Part shown: positions 8,878 through 18,024 of the stretch, piece by piece
Layout: every line of letters begins with the position of its first letter
How positions within the stretch are numbered: position 1 is the first letter of the stretch
From: Methylophilaceae bacterium
GTDB taxonomy: Bacteria > Pseudomonadota > Gammaproteobacteria > Burkholderiales > Methylophilaceae
DNA: 64,000 nucleotides
Assembly (NCBI GenBank): GCA_013141125.1
Contig: JABFRO010000001.1
Location: 1,949,187 to 2,013,186, forward strand
Direction of reading: 5' to 3'
The notes under the pieces: generated by a model
Databases searched by the model: none
Told to the model about the DNA's origin: nothing
What the model saw: the letters and a program-made list of their open reading frames with translations, nothing else
Translations under genes and position numbers: made by a program

Positions 8878-10012
8878 GGTCGATTCCTGCCGCCAGTGGA
8901 CGCACGATCTGGCCTGGCACCAGCGTATGCACGCCAGCCACCACGATGCGCTCACCAGCCTTCAGGCCGCTCTGAATCAGCACGCCATCCTCCGTGTAAG
9001 CTCCGGTTTTCACCGCGCGCGGTTGTACTTGTGCCTGTTCTTCTACCGTGGATTTCATTTCACCGGCCTTGGATTCAAGCACCCACACCACGGCCTGCCC
9101 GTTGAGCTTCGTTAGCGCGCTGCTGGGTACCCGAAAAAATCGGTCTGCCGCTGCCGCCAGACGTACACCTGCAGTCATCCCCAGGCGCACCGCCGCATCG
9201 GCATCCAATATAGATACACGCACCTGAAAAGTACGTGTGGCCGGATCTGCCGCCGGTGCCACTTCACGAATACGCCCGTTGTAAGCCTTGTTGCCATCCA
9301 CCCATAATTTAATTTGCGCGGGCACACCCACGGCGACACCCGCCATACGTGATTCCGGCACGGCAATCACTACTTCCATGACATTTTGCACCGCAACGCG
9401 CGCTATAGCTTCACCGGCTACAACCACTTGCCCAGGCTCGGCGCGAATCTCGGTTACCACGCCATCGCGTTCCGCCTCCAGTGTGGTGTAACGCGATTGA
9501 TTGCCAGCCACAGCGGCCTGCGCTCGCGTTTGTTCCAGCTGTGCTGCAGCTGATTTGAATTGCGCCTCATGCTGATCCAGCGCCGAGGCGGAAATGAATT
9601 TTTTTGTATACAACAGTTTTTGCCGTTCAAACTCGGCGCGCGCCAATGCAAAATTGGCTTCGGCGGTGTGCACCTGTGCACTTGCCGCTTGCGCGGACAG
9701 GTTGCTATCCAGCGCGTCCAGTCGGGCTAATACCTGCCCTTTCGTCACGATTTGTCCCACCTCCACACGGCGTTCAATTATTTTTCCGGCGATACGAAAA
9801 CCTTGTGCAGTTTCATAGCGCGGCCGCACTTCTCCCACCAGCCCCTGCACTGCAGCGCTGCTGGAACTACCGACAACCATGCTTAACGCGGGTCGCGGTT
9901 GTACCGCTACTGGTGCCGGATGATCGCAGGCACTTAATAACTCGACCAGCAATAAGCACATAAAAATTCGCAAGGCAAAAACTTTATCAATTTGAAACAT
10001 CATGGCATCCAA
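8864..10012 (-). CDS. RND efflux periplasmic adaptor (membrane fusion) lipoprotein
   Basis: This 382-residue protein bridges the inner-membrane pump and an outer membrane channel. The N-terminus is a lipoprotein signal peptide with lipobox LLSAC, predicting lipidation at Cys29. Order of parts: a barrel-sandwich/lipoyl half (RIAGKIIERRVEVGQIVTKG), an alpha-helical hairpin (about 100-165), the second lipoyl half (AERDGVVTEIRAEPGQVVV), then beta-barrel and membrane-proximal domains to the end. It is 13 bases downstream of the tetR-like gene and overlaps the pump gene. The nearby tolC is a plausible third partner, inferred from proximity. Confidence 0.93.
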   Translation of the reverse strand: MDAMMFQIDKVFALRIFMCLLLVELLSACDHPAPVAVQPRPALSMVVGSSSSAAVQGLVGEVRPRYETAQGFRIAGKIIERRVEVGQIVTKGQVLARLDALDSNLSAQAASAQVHTAEANFALARAEFERQKLLYTKKFISASALDQHEAQFKSAAAQLEQTRAQAAVAGNQSRYTTLEAERDGVVTEIRAEPGQVVVAGEAIARVAVQNVMEVVIAVPESRMAGVAVGVPAQIKLWVDGNKAYNGRIREVAPAADPATRTFQVRVSILDADAAVRLGMTAGVRLAAAADRFFRVPSSALTKLNGQAVVWVLESKAGEMKSTVEEQAQVQPRAVKTGAYTEDGVLIQSGLKAGERIVVAGVHTLVPGQIVRPLAAGIDHESN

Positions 10013-10025
10013 TAAAAATTAAACC

Positions 10026-10649
10026 TTATTTAACCAGCCCGCGTATCAGCACATCCTGCATCAAAACCAGCCTGTCTTCAGCCGCTCTCCAATCTATCCA
10101 GGCATCATTGCCCAAGGCAATTTGCAGCGAACATACACCATGTACACCCGCCCAAATAGTCTGGGCGATCATGGCCACACCCCCCAATCCTGCGCGGAAA
10201 CAGTCGGCCTCATGCGCCAAACGCACCACCTCCTTCAATTGTGCATAAGCATCCTGCTGCAAATTCCCCTGCTGAATGCTGGAGCTTTGCGGATCAAAGC
10301 ATGGACTGGGTGTCATGAACATAAGACGATACTGATTGGGGTGATCAAGTGCAAAATGCGCGTAGGCCGCCCCCAACGCCTTTAAGCGCTGGATAGGGTC
10401 AATTATCTTCATAATATTTTCAAGCGATTGCGCCAGAGCCAGAAAATCAGTATCACAGACGGCTTGAAGCAGTGCATTCTTGTCGGCAAAATGTAAATAA
10501 AGTGCGGTGGCTGAATAACCCGTTGACTTGGCAACTTCGCGCATGGTGACAGCCTCCACCCCGCGCGTCACAAAAAGATCGCGTGCCGCCTCAATAAACC
10601 CCATGCGCGTTTGTTGGCGCTCTTGTTCTGTTTGACATTTGGGAGGCAT
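10026..10649 (-). CDS. TetR family transcriptional regulator
   Basis: A 207-residue repressor-type regulator. The N-terminal DNA-binding domain has the usual TetR helix-turn-helix: GVEAVTMREVAKSTGYS followed by ATALYLHFADKNALLQAV (about residues 30-66). The C-terminal part (about 75-200) is helical and resembles the ligand/dimerisation domain of efflux-pump regulators; ligand unknown. It is the first gene of the operon with the adaptor and pump, so it probably autoregulates all three. A 13-bp palindrome upstream at 10665-10677 is a candidate operator. Confidence 0.9.
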   Translation of the reverse strand: MPPKCQTEQERQQTRMGFIEAARDLFVTRGVEAVTMREVAKSTGYSATALYLHFADKNALLQAVCDTDFLALAQSLENIMKIIDPIQRLKALGAAYAHFALDHPNQYRLMFMTPSPCFDPQSSSIQQGNLQQDAYAQLKEVVRLAHEADCFRAGLGGVAMIAQTIWAGVHGVCSLQIALGNDAWIDWRAAEDRLVLMQDVLIRGLVK

Positions 10650-10664
10650 ATAAACCTAAATAAC

Positions 10665-10683
10665 TTAACAATGTTAATTTAAC
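10665..10683. promoter_or_regulatory. Candidate operator for the TetR-like regulator
   Basis: A perfect palindrome TTAACA-A-TGTTAA (10665-10677) overlaps a second imperfect dyad (GTTAATTTAAC, 10673-10683). It lies 16-34 bases before the tetR-like start codon, where a repressor could block transcription. Assignment is by position and symmetry only. Confidence 0.45.
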
Positions 10684-10802
10684 AGTGCTATTTTTTGCTG
10701 TCAAATGCTTTTTTAGCAAGTATTGATATTGTGTAAATGCTTAAAATACAACAAACTCAACAGGAAACTATTGTGTTTCCAACAGGTCAAAATTGCGTTT
10801 TG

Positions 10803-10830
10803 TTAAACCAGCACTTTTAAACCAGCACTT
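10803..10830. repeat. Two-copy 14-bp tandem repeat upstream of hpnO
   Basis: The unit TTAAACCAGCACTT occurs twice back to back in the 311-base gap between the tetR-like gene and the hpnO-like gene. No other function is evident. The remainder of the gap is AT-rich and should contain the divergent promoters, but I could not fix a clear -35/-10 pair. Confidence 0.6.
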
Positions 10831-10960
10831 TAAAAAGCTTACTCAGGTATCACCACAAAAACTTTTCTCAACATAGACGATAGGTTCTTAAAAAACTATA
10901 ATCGCCTGTTAATATCCATACGGCTTTGTTAAATCAAGCGTAAATTTTAAAAGGTACTCC

Positions 10961-12340
10961 ATGCTAGATATCCGTGCTCTTATCAAAAGTCGCTCCCATG
11001 AAACCTACGATCTTCATAAACGTTATCTGAATCACCAGTTCGTGCGCGTGCTTGAAGTCATTGGATTCAACCGTAATTATGTCTCAGGCAAAGGTGCTTA
11101 TCTGACCACCGACAAGGGCGAGGAAGTGCTGGATTTCCTCTCCGGTTTTGGCGTTTTTGCGGTAGGGCGCAATCACCCTGTAGTGCGCCAGGTGTTGCAT
11201 GACATGCTGGATAGCGACTTGCCGAATTTGATTAAGATGGATGTAGGCGTAATTGCCGGCCTGCTGGCAGAAGCTTTGGCAAAAATTGCGCCAGAAGGTT
11301 TGGATGCAGTATTTTTCGACAACTCCGGTGCCGAGGGTGTGGATGGCGCACTTAAATTTGCGCGGGCTGCCACCGGCCGTCAAAAATTTGTTTACTGTAA
11401 ACGCGGCTTTCATGGCCAATTAATTGGGACGCTTGGTGTTAACGGTGGTGCCGAATATCGCGAACGCTATGAGCCTTTTATCCCAGGCTGCGTAGAAATT
11501 CCTTTCAACGACATCAATGCGCTAGAAGCAGCGCTGGCCGGACGTGATGTTGCCGGTGTCATTATTGAGCCTATCCAGGGCAAAGGCGTGATGGTGCCGG
11601 ATGATGACTACCTGCCTGCGGTACGACACCTTTGCGATGCTACCGGTACTCTATTTATAGCCGATGAAGTGCAAACCGGCTTGGGGCGCACCGGCAAAAT
11701 GTTCGCCGTTGAACACTGGAATGTTATTCCCGACATCCTGATTATTTCCAAAGCGCTGTCGGGTGGTTTTATTCCGGTGGGAGCCATCATTACGCGCCGC
11801 GAGATTTACAATAAAGTATTCGACTCCATGGATCACTGCTGGGCGCATTCCACCACATTTGGGCAAAATGACATGGCGATGGCAGCCGGGCTTGCTGCAT
11901 TACATGTTATGGCAGAAGAAAAGCTGGTGGAAAATGCCGCCAGCACCGGCGAATACTTGCTGGCGGGCTTGCGTAAGTTGACCGAAAAATATGAAATGCT
12001 ACATGCAGTACGCGGCAAAGGGCTGATGATAGGTTTGCAATTTGGCGCACCCAAAAGCTTGTTACTCAAAGCGCAATGGCATGCCGTGCACAAAATGAAT
12101 GAAGACTTGTTCGGACAAATGATTACCATGCCGCTGTTGGATAAACACCATATTCTGACGCAAGTGGCCGGGCACCATTTGGACACAGTGAAAATTCTGC
12201 CACCGCTCATTATCGGCAAAAAAGAGGCTGACAAGTTTATAAGCGCCGTGGATGAAGTCTTAGCCGATGTACATAAACTCACAGGTTCAGCTTGGTCTAC
12301 GGTAGCCAAACTTGCAGTACGTACCGCGAGCTCGGCGTGA
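10961..12340 (+). CDS. hpnO: HpnO-like class III aminotransferase (hopanoid side-chain amination)
   Basis: A 459-residue PLP-dependent class III aminotransferase. The fold signature is complete: FFDNSGAEGVDGALKFAR at 118-135, IADEVQTGLGRTG at 233-245 with the cofactor Asp235, and IISKALSGG with the PLP lysine at 264. General sequence resembles acetylornithine aminotransferases. The assignment as HpnO, which converts a hopanoid side chain to aminobacteriohopanetriol, rests on the adjoining HpnN-like exporter and on HpnH 4.5 kb downstream. It starts at an ATG preceded by AAAAGG. Its stop overlaps the next gene's GTG start. Confidence 0.8.
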   Translation: MLDIRALIKSRSHETYDLHKRYLNHQFVRVLEVIGFNRNYVSGKGAYLTTDKGEEVLDFLSGFGVFAVGRNHPVVRQVLHDMLDSDLPNLIKMDVGVIAGLLAEALAKIAPEGLDAVFFDNSGAEGVDGALKFARAATGRQKFVYCKRGFHGQLIGTLGVNGGAEYRERYEPFIPGCVEIPFNDINALEAALAGRDVAGVIIEPIQGKGVMVPDDDYLPAVRHLCDATGTLFIADEVQTGLGRTGKMFAVEHWNVIPDILIISKALSGGFIPVGAIITRREIYNKVFDSMDHCWAHSTTFGQNDMAMAAGLAALHVMAEEKLVENAASTGEYLLAGLRKLTEKYEMLHAVRGKGLMIGLQFGAPKSLLLKAQWHAVHKMNEDLFGQMITMPLLDKHHILTQVAGHHLDTVKILPPLIIGKKEADKFISAVDEVLADVHKLTGSAWSTVAKLAVRTASSA

Positions 12341-15024
12341 GTTTTAGCCAGCGCTACTCCAACGCCTTGTGGCGCTTTGTCTCACGTGCGCCGGGGCGGA
12401 TTATCGCCTTTGCCGCGCTACTAGCGTTACTGGCAACTGGTTATTCGAGCCAATATCTACAAATTTCCAGCGACCAGGACAAACTGGTCGCGCCGGATTT
12501 GCCTTTTCAGCGCCAATACCTGGATTACGTCAAAAATTTTGGCGACCAGGAAAATGTATATGTGGTCATCGAAACCGGCGGCAATGATAAAGGAAAAGCC
12601 GAAGCCGCTAAATTTTCTGAGCAATTGGCTACACGTTTAAGTAAGTATCCTGAGCAGTTAAAATCCATACACTACCGCATCAGACCAGCGGATTTGGGTG
12701 ATAGCGCACTGCTATATGCACCCACCGCCGAGCTAAAGACACTCACTTCCGCCATCGCAGGCTTTGCGCCACAACTGCAATCCTGGCGTAGCGATGGCTC
12801 ACTCTCCAGCTTGCTTGACCTGACCACTAGTCTTTTGCAAGGCAACACCTCTTCCGCTGCGCAAAATATTTCCGACCCCGCCTTTGCCAGTGCCGCCTTG
12901 GGTGGATTGTCACTATTTCTGGGGAATATTGATGCCGGTTTAAAAGATCAAGGTAAATATCAGCCCATGCTGGATTTAGCCAACGCGCAGACTGAATATT
13001 TTTTCACCGGCCCTTTGCTCATCATGCAAATATTTCCGATCAAGGATTACGCCACCATGGACGTGATCGGGAAACCCTTGGCTACCATCAAAACTGCATT
13101 GGCCGCCACCCGAGCTGAATTTCCGCACATCAAGGCCGGGGTTACCGGCCGTCCGGTATTGCAAGCCGATGAAATGACCACCACAGACAAGGATGTCACC
13201 AAGGCCGGCATTATCTCGACGCTGGGTGTACTTCTGCTTTTTATGTATTTCCTGCGCGGCTGGCTGCGTCCGGTATTAACGGTCGCCTCTTTAGGCATCG
13301 CGATTGCCTGGACGTTTGGCTTTGCAACCATTAGCGTAGGCGAACTTAATTTACTCTCCATCGTTTTCGCTTCCATTTTAATCGGGGATGGCGTTGATTT
13401 TGGTGTACATGTATTGACCCGCTATAACGAGGCGCGAGGTGACGGCCAAAACGCGCCGGATGCCGTGCATACCGCACTGATGTTTTGCACACCGAATGTA
13501 TTAATCAGCGCGCTCACTTCGGCGACTGCGTTTATTGCTGTAACTGGCTTCGACTTTTTGGGTTTAGCGCAACTGGGGCTAATTGCCGGGGTCGGAATTT
13601 TGCTGTGCGCAATCGTCATGCTAACCTTATTACCCGCTTTGTTTTTGAAAATAGACACCCGTCAACGCGCAACAGACAAACCAACACGCGCTATTCGCTT
13701 GCGTTTTTTGAATCCTTTATTAGAGCATCCTGTCCTGGTTTTATCTATTTTGGGCATGCTAACCTTGGCCGCCGCACCGGGACTCGTTAAAGTATTTGAG
13801 ACACCGTTCAATTACAATCTTCTGGAATTACAATCCAAAGATTTGGAATCCGTCTATTACGAGCAGCGCATCATTGAAAAATCAGATGCGTCCACTTGGT
13901 ATGCGGCATTTTTAACGCACGATCTGGAGCAAGTCAAACGCATCACGCAACAACTTAAAGCCATCCCCAGCGTAGGCGAAATTAAAAGTGTGCTAACGGT
14001 GCTACCTTCAGAGCAAGAAGAGAAAATAGCCTTACTGACAAAAACCGCGAACATACTGGGCGATGTAAGCATTGCCACTCCAGCGGCTCCTCATCCACAA
14101 AAGTTGATTACCTCACTTAAAAACCTGGTGCAGGCATTGGAAAGCCTGGAAGAAAAACTATTTTCAGCCGGGGCAAACACCGAGCTGGAGCAACTGGGTA
14201 AAACACTGGATTCTGCGCGCTCTGCATTAGCCCAGCTAGAAGCGCCCAATGCTGTTACGCAAAATCGTCTGGCACATATTCAAAACCAAGTTCACGCCGA
14301 CTTATCCGGCGGCCTGACACTACTCAAGCGCTGGCTAGCCGCCAAAGCCATTAAACCGGCCGACCTGCCGCCTGCCATCAAGCAAAACTTCATCGCGCAA
14401 GATGGCCAATATCAAGTAATGGCAAGCCCAGCTGGCAATGTGTGGGATTGGCCGACCATGGAGCGCTTTATTAAAGACATGCGTCAGATAGATGCGAATG
14501 TCACCGGTGTTGTGGTTTCTACTTATGAAGGAGCGAGCCTGATGCGTGAAACCTTCCTCAAAGCCGCCATCCTCACGCTGGTTTTAGTCATCACCCTGTT
14601 GTGGCTGTTTTCACGGAATCTGACCTATGTTGCCCTGTCGCTACTACCTCTGGCGATTGGCCTGATCTGGCTGCTCGAACTCATGGGCTGGCTGGGTATC
14701 CAGTTCAATCTGGCTAATTTCTTTGCCATTCCCATTCTGATTTCCATCAGCGTACAGGGTGGCGTAAGTCTGATTGCACGCTGGAAACTGATGGAATCGG
14801 GAACATTATTTCAAACCAGCACACCGTCTGCCATCGTGCTGACCTTTGGCACCACCATGATAGGTTTTGGCGGCCTGCTGGTTGCCCACCATCGTGGATT
14901 ATCAAGCTTGGGCGCTATCATGGTGCTGGGTTCACTCACCATACTGTTAGCCACCCTGTTGATTGTTCCAGTCATTCTGCAATTAATTAAAAACCATCAA
15001 GCACAAGGAATCCTGACGACATGA
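12337..15024 (+). CDS. hpnN: HpnN-like MMPL/RND hopanoid transporter
   Basis: An 895-residue MMPL-type RND transporter of the size of HpnN, which moves hopanoids to the outer membrane. I place the start at the GTG at 12337 because it overlaps the hpnO stop (GTGA) and gives the usual short cytoplasmic N-terminus before TM1 (ALLALLATGYSS). Layout: TM1, a periplasmic domain (about 40-255), TM2-6 (about 265-420) with ILIGDGVDFGVHVLTRYNEAR, TM7 near 450, a second periplasmic domain with a coiled-coil-like stretch (about 590-690), and TM8-12. It ends with a four-base ATGA overlap into the binding-protein gene, implying one translationally coupled unit. Confidence 0.85.
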   Translation: MSFSQRYSNALWRFVSRAPGRIIAFAALLALLATGYSSQYLQISSDQDKLVAPDLPFQRQYLDYVKNFGDQENVYVVIETGGNDKGKAEAAKFSEQLATRLSKYPEQLKSIHYRIRPADLGDSALLYAPTAELKTLTSAIAGFAPQLQSWRSDGSLSSLLDLTTSLLQGNTSSAAQNISDPAFASAALGGLSLFLGNIDAGLKDQGKYQPMLDLANAQTEYFFTGPLLIMQIFPIKDYATMDVIGKPLATIKTALAATRAEFPHIKAGVTGRPVLQADEMTTTDKDVTKAGIISTLGVLLLFMYFLRGWLRPVLTVASLGIAIAWTFGFATISVGELNLLSIVFASILIGDGVDFGVHVLTRYNEARGDGQNAPDAVHTALMFCTPNVLISALTSATAFIAVTGFDFLGLAQLGLIAGVGILLCAIVMLTLLPALFLKIDTRQRATDKPTRAIRLRFLNPLLEHPVLVLSILGMLTLAAAPGLVKVFETPFNYNLLELQSKDLESVYYEQRIIEKSDASTWYAAFLTHDLEQVKRITQQLKAIPSVGEIKSVLTVLPSEQEEKIALLTKTANILGDVSIATPAAPHPQKLITSLKNLVQALESLEEKLFSAGANTELEQLGKTLDSARSALAQLEAPNAVTQNRLAHIQNQVHADLSGGLTLLKRWLAAKAIKPADLPPAIKQNFIAQDGQYQVMASPAGNVWDWPTMERFIKDMRQIDANVTGVVVSTYEGASLMRETFLKAAILTLVLVITLLWLFSRNLTYVALSLLPLAIGLIWLLELMGWLGIQFNLANFFAIPILISISVQGGVSLIARWKLMESGTLFQTSTPSAIVLTFGTTMIGFGGLLVAHHRGLSSLGAIMVLGSLTILLATLLIVPVILQLIKNHQAQGILTT

Positions 15025-15878
15025 GGCTCTTGATATCACTTGTAAAATACACCTTAATTCTTCTGACACTGATGATTGCACCACTCAATGCAAACGCCGT
15101 CGAAGCCTTGGATTTTGTCATCATCCAGCCCGGGGCGCCCGGCAATAGCGCAGAAGCTGCGCCAGTAATGGAGGCGCTAGCGGCCTATTTACAAAAGAAA
15201 GTGGGGGTACCTATTCAAGGCCAGTTCTTTAATGAAAATGAACCGGCATTAGCTTATCTCGCTCAGAAAAAAGCCAAATGGGGCATCGTCAGCCTGGGAT
15301 TTTATTTAGCCAATAACCAGCAATACCCCATGTCTGCTTTTGCCTCCACACGCCCCAATGGGCTTAACAAGGATACTTGGCATCTTCTAGTCAATACAAC
15401 AGAAACCAGCGACTGGCGCTCTTTAAATGGAATCGTCGCGGGCAATTTGTTATTTAGCCCAGAACCTGTTGCTCATTGGACATTTGGCAGATCCGTTACC
15501 GAGTTGCCGTTTAACCTAAAAGCTACGCCAAATACCTTGCAAGCACTACGCAACGTCGCGCGCGGTAAGGCTGCGGGGGTCATACTCGACCAAGTACAGC
15601 TGGATACGCTTAAATCGCTGGATACATTTAAACAGCTCAAACTCATCCACAGCTCACAAGCCCTGCCTACCAGCCCTGTCGTCTGGTTTGGCGTGCGCGA
15701 TGCGCACACCGAGAAACTCTATACAGCTCTCGCACACATGGCAAATGACTCTGAAGCAAAGAGCCTGCTCGAATTATTACGGACACAAGGATTTGGTGCA
15801 GCCGATACCACCCTACAGGAAATGACCAACCCAGCACCTGGCACAGCACTGCCTGGCAAAACTAAAAAAACTAAATAA
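15021..15878 (+). CDS. PhnD-like periplasmic substrate-binding protein
   Basis: A 285-residue protein with a signal peptide (about residues 1-26, ending NANA) and the general pattern of PhnD/phosphonate-type binding proteins: an early segment PVMEALAAYLQKKVGVPIQG, then SLGFYLANNQQY and a late hinge with AAGVILDQVQLDTL. No permease or ATPase gene accompanies it, so it is unlikely to be an ordinary ABC importer component. It overlaps the hpnN-like gene by four bases and lies six bases before the next lipoprotein gene. I infer a periplasmic role in hopanoid or lipid handling, which is unproven. Confidence 0.7.
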   Translation: MRLLISLVKYTLILLTLMIAPLNANAVEALDFVIIQPGAPGNSAEAAPVMEALAAYLQKKVGVPIQGQFFNENEPALAYLAQKKAKWGIVSLGFYLANNQQYPMSAFASTRPNGLNKDTWHLLVNTTETSDWRSLNGIVAGNLLFSPEPVAHWTFGRSVTELPFNLKATPNTLQALRNVARGKAAGVILDQVQLDTLKSLDTFKQLKLIHSSQALPTSPVVWFGVRDAHTEKLYTALAHMANDSEAKSLLELLRTQGFGAADTTLQEMTNPAPGTALPGKTKKTK

Positions 15879-15883
15879 ATATT

Positions 15884-16645
15884 ATGAGAAATATTAGTTT
15901 ATGGCTTTGCCTATTTATAGCACTTAGTGGCTGCGCAGGATCCATCTCCTCAACGCGTACCAAATCTCTGCTCAGCACAAATGGTGTGCTTAAAATTGCA
16001 GATCAAAGCTGGGAGAAATTGACCGAGTTAAAATGTACGCGTAACCTGATAGAAGAATTGAGGCCGCAAGTTGAGTCCAACGCCAATGCTGCCCTAAACA
16101 GCGCCTATTGCTTCACCAAACTAATAGAACTGGAAACCAATAGCTCACAGCGGCTGGCAGATGCTAAACAAGGTTTAAAGATTGCAAAAAGCCTGGCCGA
16201 ACAAAATCAGAGTAATGCAGTTGCGCAATATCTGGTTGCCCTACACACCGGCTATGTGGCCGAAAATGATGTGCTGCATGGCCTGAGCCTGGTGACTGAG
16301 ATAGAACTGGCAGCAAAAAATGCAGCGGCAATTGACCCGGCTATTGATTCGGCAGGGCCTGAACGTGTCTTGGGCGAGCTATATTTACAAGCTCCCGGCC
16401 CGCCGGTCAGTATTGGCGATGCAGAGGCTGCAACCAGTCATTTCAAACGAGCAGTAGCGCTTGCACCACTATCCATCGACAACCAACTCGGGCTGGTGGA
16501 GGCTTTGATAGCAGACGACGAGCTTGATGCTGCTTGCTTGGCCACCCATACTTTATTCAATAAATTCCCGCAGCCTGCGGCTCAGAAACCCGCGTGGGAG
16601 AAAGGGTTGAAACTACTAGAACGTTTGTGTAAACTACAAAAATAA
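15884..16645 (+). CDS. Helical-repeat lipoprotein (TatT/TPR-like)
   Basis: A 253-residue predicted lipoprotein: the signal peptide ends in ALSGC, giving lipidation at Cys17. The mature part is helical with TPR-like pairs; the segment from SAGPERVLGELYLQAP to the helix ending HFKRAVALAP resembles the TatT component found with some TRAP transporters, though no TRAP genes are near. It starts six bases after the PhnD-like gene and is the last gene of the hpnO-hpnN operon. Role not known; a periplasmic scaffold for the transporter is a reasonable guess. Confidence 0.65.
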   Translation: MRNISLWLCLFIALSGCAGSISSTRTKSLLSTNGVLKIADQSWEKLTELKCTRNLIEELRPQVESNANAALNSAYCFTKLIELETNSSQRLADAKQGLKIAKSLAEQNQSNAVAQYLVALHTGYVAENDVLHGLSLVTEIELAAKNAAAIDPAIDSAGPERVLGELYLQAPGPPVSIGDAEAATSHFKRAVALAPLSIDNQLGLVEALIADDELDAACLATHTLFNKFPQPAAQKPAWEKGLKLLERLCKLQK

Positions 16646-16873
16646 GTCCGCATCCACTTCTAACCATTTGTTTTTTAAACAACCTCTATCCACTTTTGGC
16701 ACGCCAAAATGTTTAGCAATACAGCATAATTGCAAAAGTTTAAGTACCACTCAATTTTTGCAGCGCCTTGAGCAGTGGCTCATAAGCCATATACTTTACA
16801 ACCAAATTACCGGAACCAACTTACGACTTGCCCGGTGATACCTAGTTTTTGAATTTTATTTTGGAGATTTACC

Positions 16874-17980
16874 TTGGGTGTTCCTTTACGTCAGCAATTA
16901 GCCGTAGGCAGCTATTTAATTAAACAGAAACTTAAGGGCGTTAAAAAATACCCTTTGGTTTTGATGCTGGAGCCGCTGTTCCGTTGCAATCTAGCCTGTG
17001 CAGGCTGCGGAAAAATTGATTACCCCGATGACATTCTGGATAAAAGACTATCTTTAAAAGAGTGTCTGGATGCGGTTGATGAGTGTGGCGCGCCCATGGT
17101 CTCCATTCCTGGCGGTGAGCCACTACTGCATAAGGAAATGCCGCAAATCATCGCGGGCATTATTGCCAGAAAAAAATATGTTTATTTATGTACCAATGCT
17201 TTATTGCTCAAAAAGAGAATTGATGATTACACGCCCTCGCCTTATTTGACATTTTCCATTCACCTAGATGGTATGCAAGCACGTCATGATGCCTCCGTGT
17301 GTCAGGAAGGTGTATTTGATCGCGCCGTTGAAGCGATTAAAATAGCCGTTAGCAAAGGCTTCCGCGTCAATGTCAATTGCACACTTTTTCAAGGTGAAAA
17401 CGCCCAGGAGGTCGCTGAGTTTTTGGATTATGCAATGACGCTAGGGATCGAAGGTGTGACGATTGCCCCTGGTTTTAGCTATGAGCGCGCGCCGCAGCAA
17501 GATGTCTTTATCAAAGGCAAAGATGTTAAAGAGCTATTCAGAGGTATTTTCGCTCTGGGCAAAAAGAAAAATTGGCGACTTAATCATTCCCCCTTGTATC
17601 TGGACTTTTTAGCCGGTAACCAATCTTATGAATGCACCCCTTGGGGCAATCCCACTCGCAGTGTGTTTGGCTGGCAAAAACCCTGCTATTTGTTAGCCGA
17701 TGAAGGCAATGCAACCAGCTTTAAAGGTTTGATGGAAGAAACACCCTGGGAGAAATACGGCAATGCGAGCAATCCAAAATGCGCAAGCTGTATGGCACAT
17801 TGCGGCTATGAGGCTACGGCAGTTTCGGATATGCTAGCGCATCCGATAAAAGGTTTGCTAGCCGGGTTAAGAGGGCCAAAGACTACAGGAGATATGGCTC
17901 CTGAGCCCGTATTTCCTAAAGTTTCTGCAGGTGATTCATCCAGCACATTTAAAGGCATACCCATCCGTACCGATCTATAA
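16874..17980 (+). CDS. hpnH: HpnH, radical SAM adenosyl-hopene synthase
   Basis: HpnH adds the 5'-deoxyadenosyl group to diploptene, the first step of extended (C35) hopanoid side chains. The 368-residue protein carries the radical SAM motif RCNLACAGC with Cys38, Cys42 and Cys45, then SIPGGEPLLHKEMP, YLCTNALLL and FSIHLDG, all typical of HpnH. A C-terminal cysteine cluster (PKCASCMAHCGYEA) matches its additional domain. The start is a TTG with GGAG eight bases upstream; the resulting N-terminus (MGVPLRQQ) fits the family. It is separated by 228 bases from the gene before, so it probably has its own promoter. Very confident. Confidence 0.95.
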   Translation: MGVPLRQQLAVGSYLIKQKLKGVKKYPLVLMLEPLFRCNLACAGCGKIDYPDDILDKRLSLKECLDAVDECGAPMVSIPGGEPLLHKEMPQIIAGIIARKKYVYLCTNALLLKKRIDDYTPSPYLTFSIHLDGMQARHDASVCQEGVFDRAVEAIKIAVSKGFRVNVNCTLFQGENAQEVAEFLDYAMTLGIEGVTIAPGFSYERAPQQDVFIKGKDVKELFRGIFALGKKKNWRLNHSPLYLDFLAGNQSYECTPWGNPTRSVFGWQKPCYLLADEGNATSFKGLMEETPWEKYGNASNPKCASCMAHCGYEATAVSDMLAHPIKGLLAGLRGPKTTGDMAPEPVFPKVSAGDSSSTFKGIPIRTDL

Positions 17981-18024
17981 AATTTCCATACCGGCCAGTA
18001 CCTTAATCAATAAGCGAGAAAACC

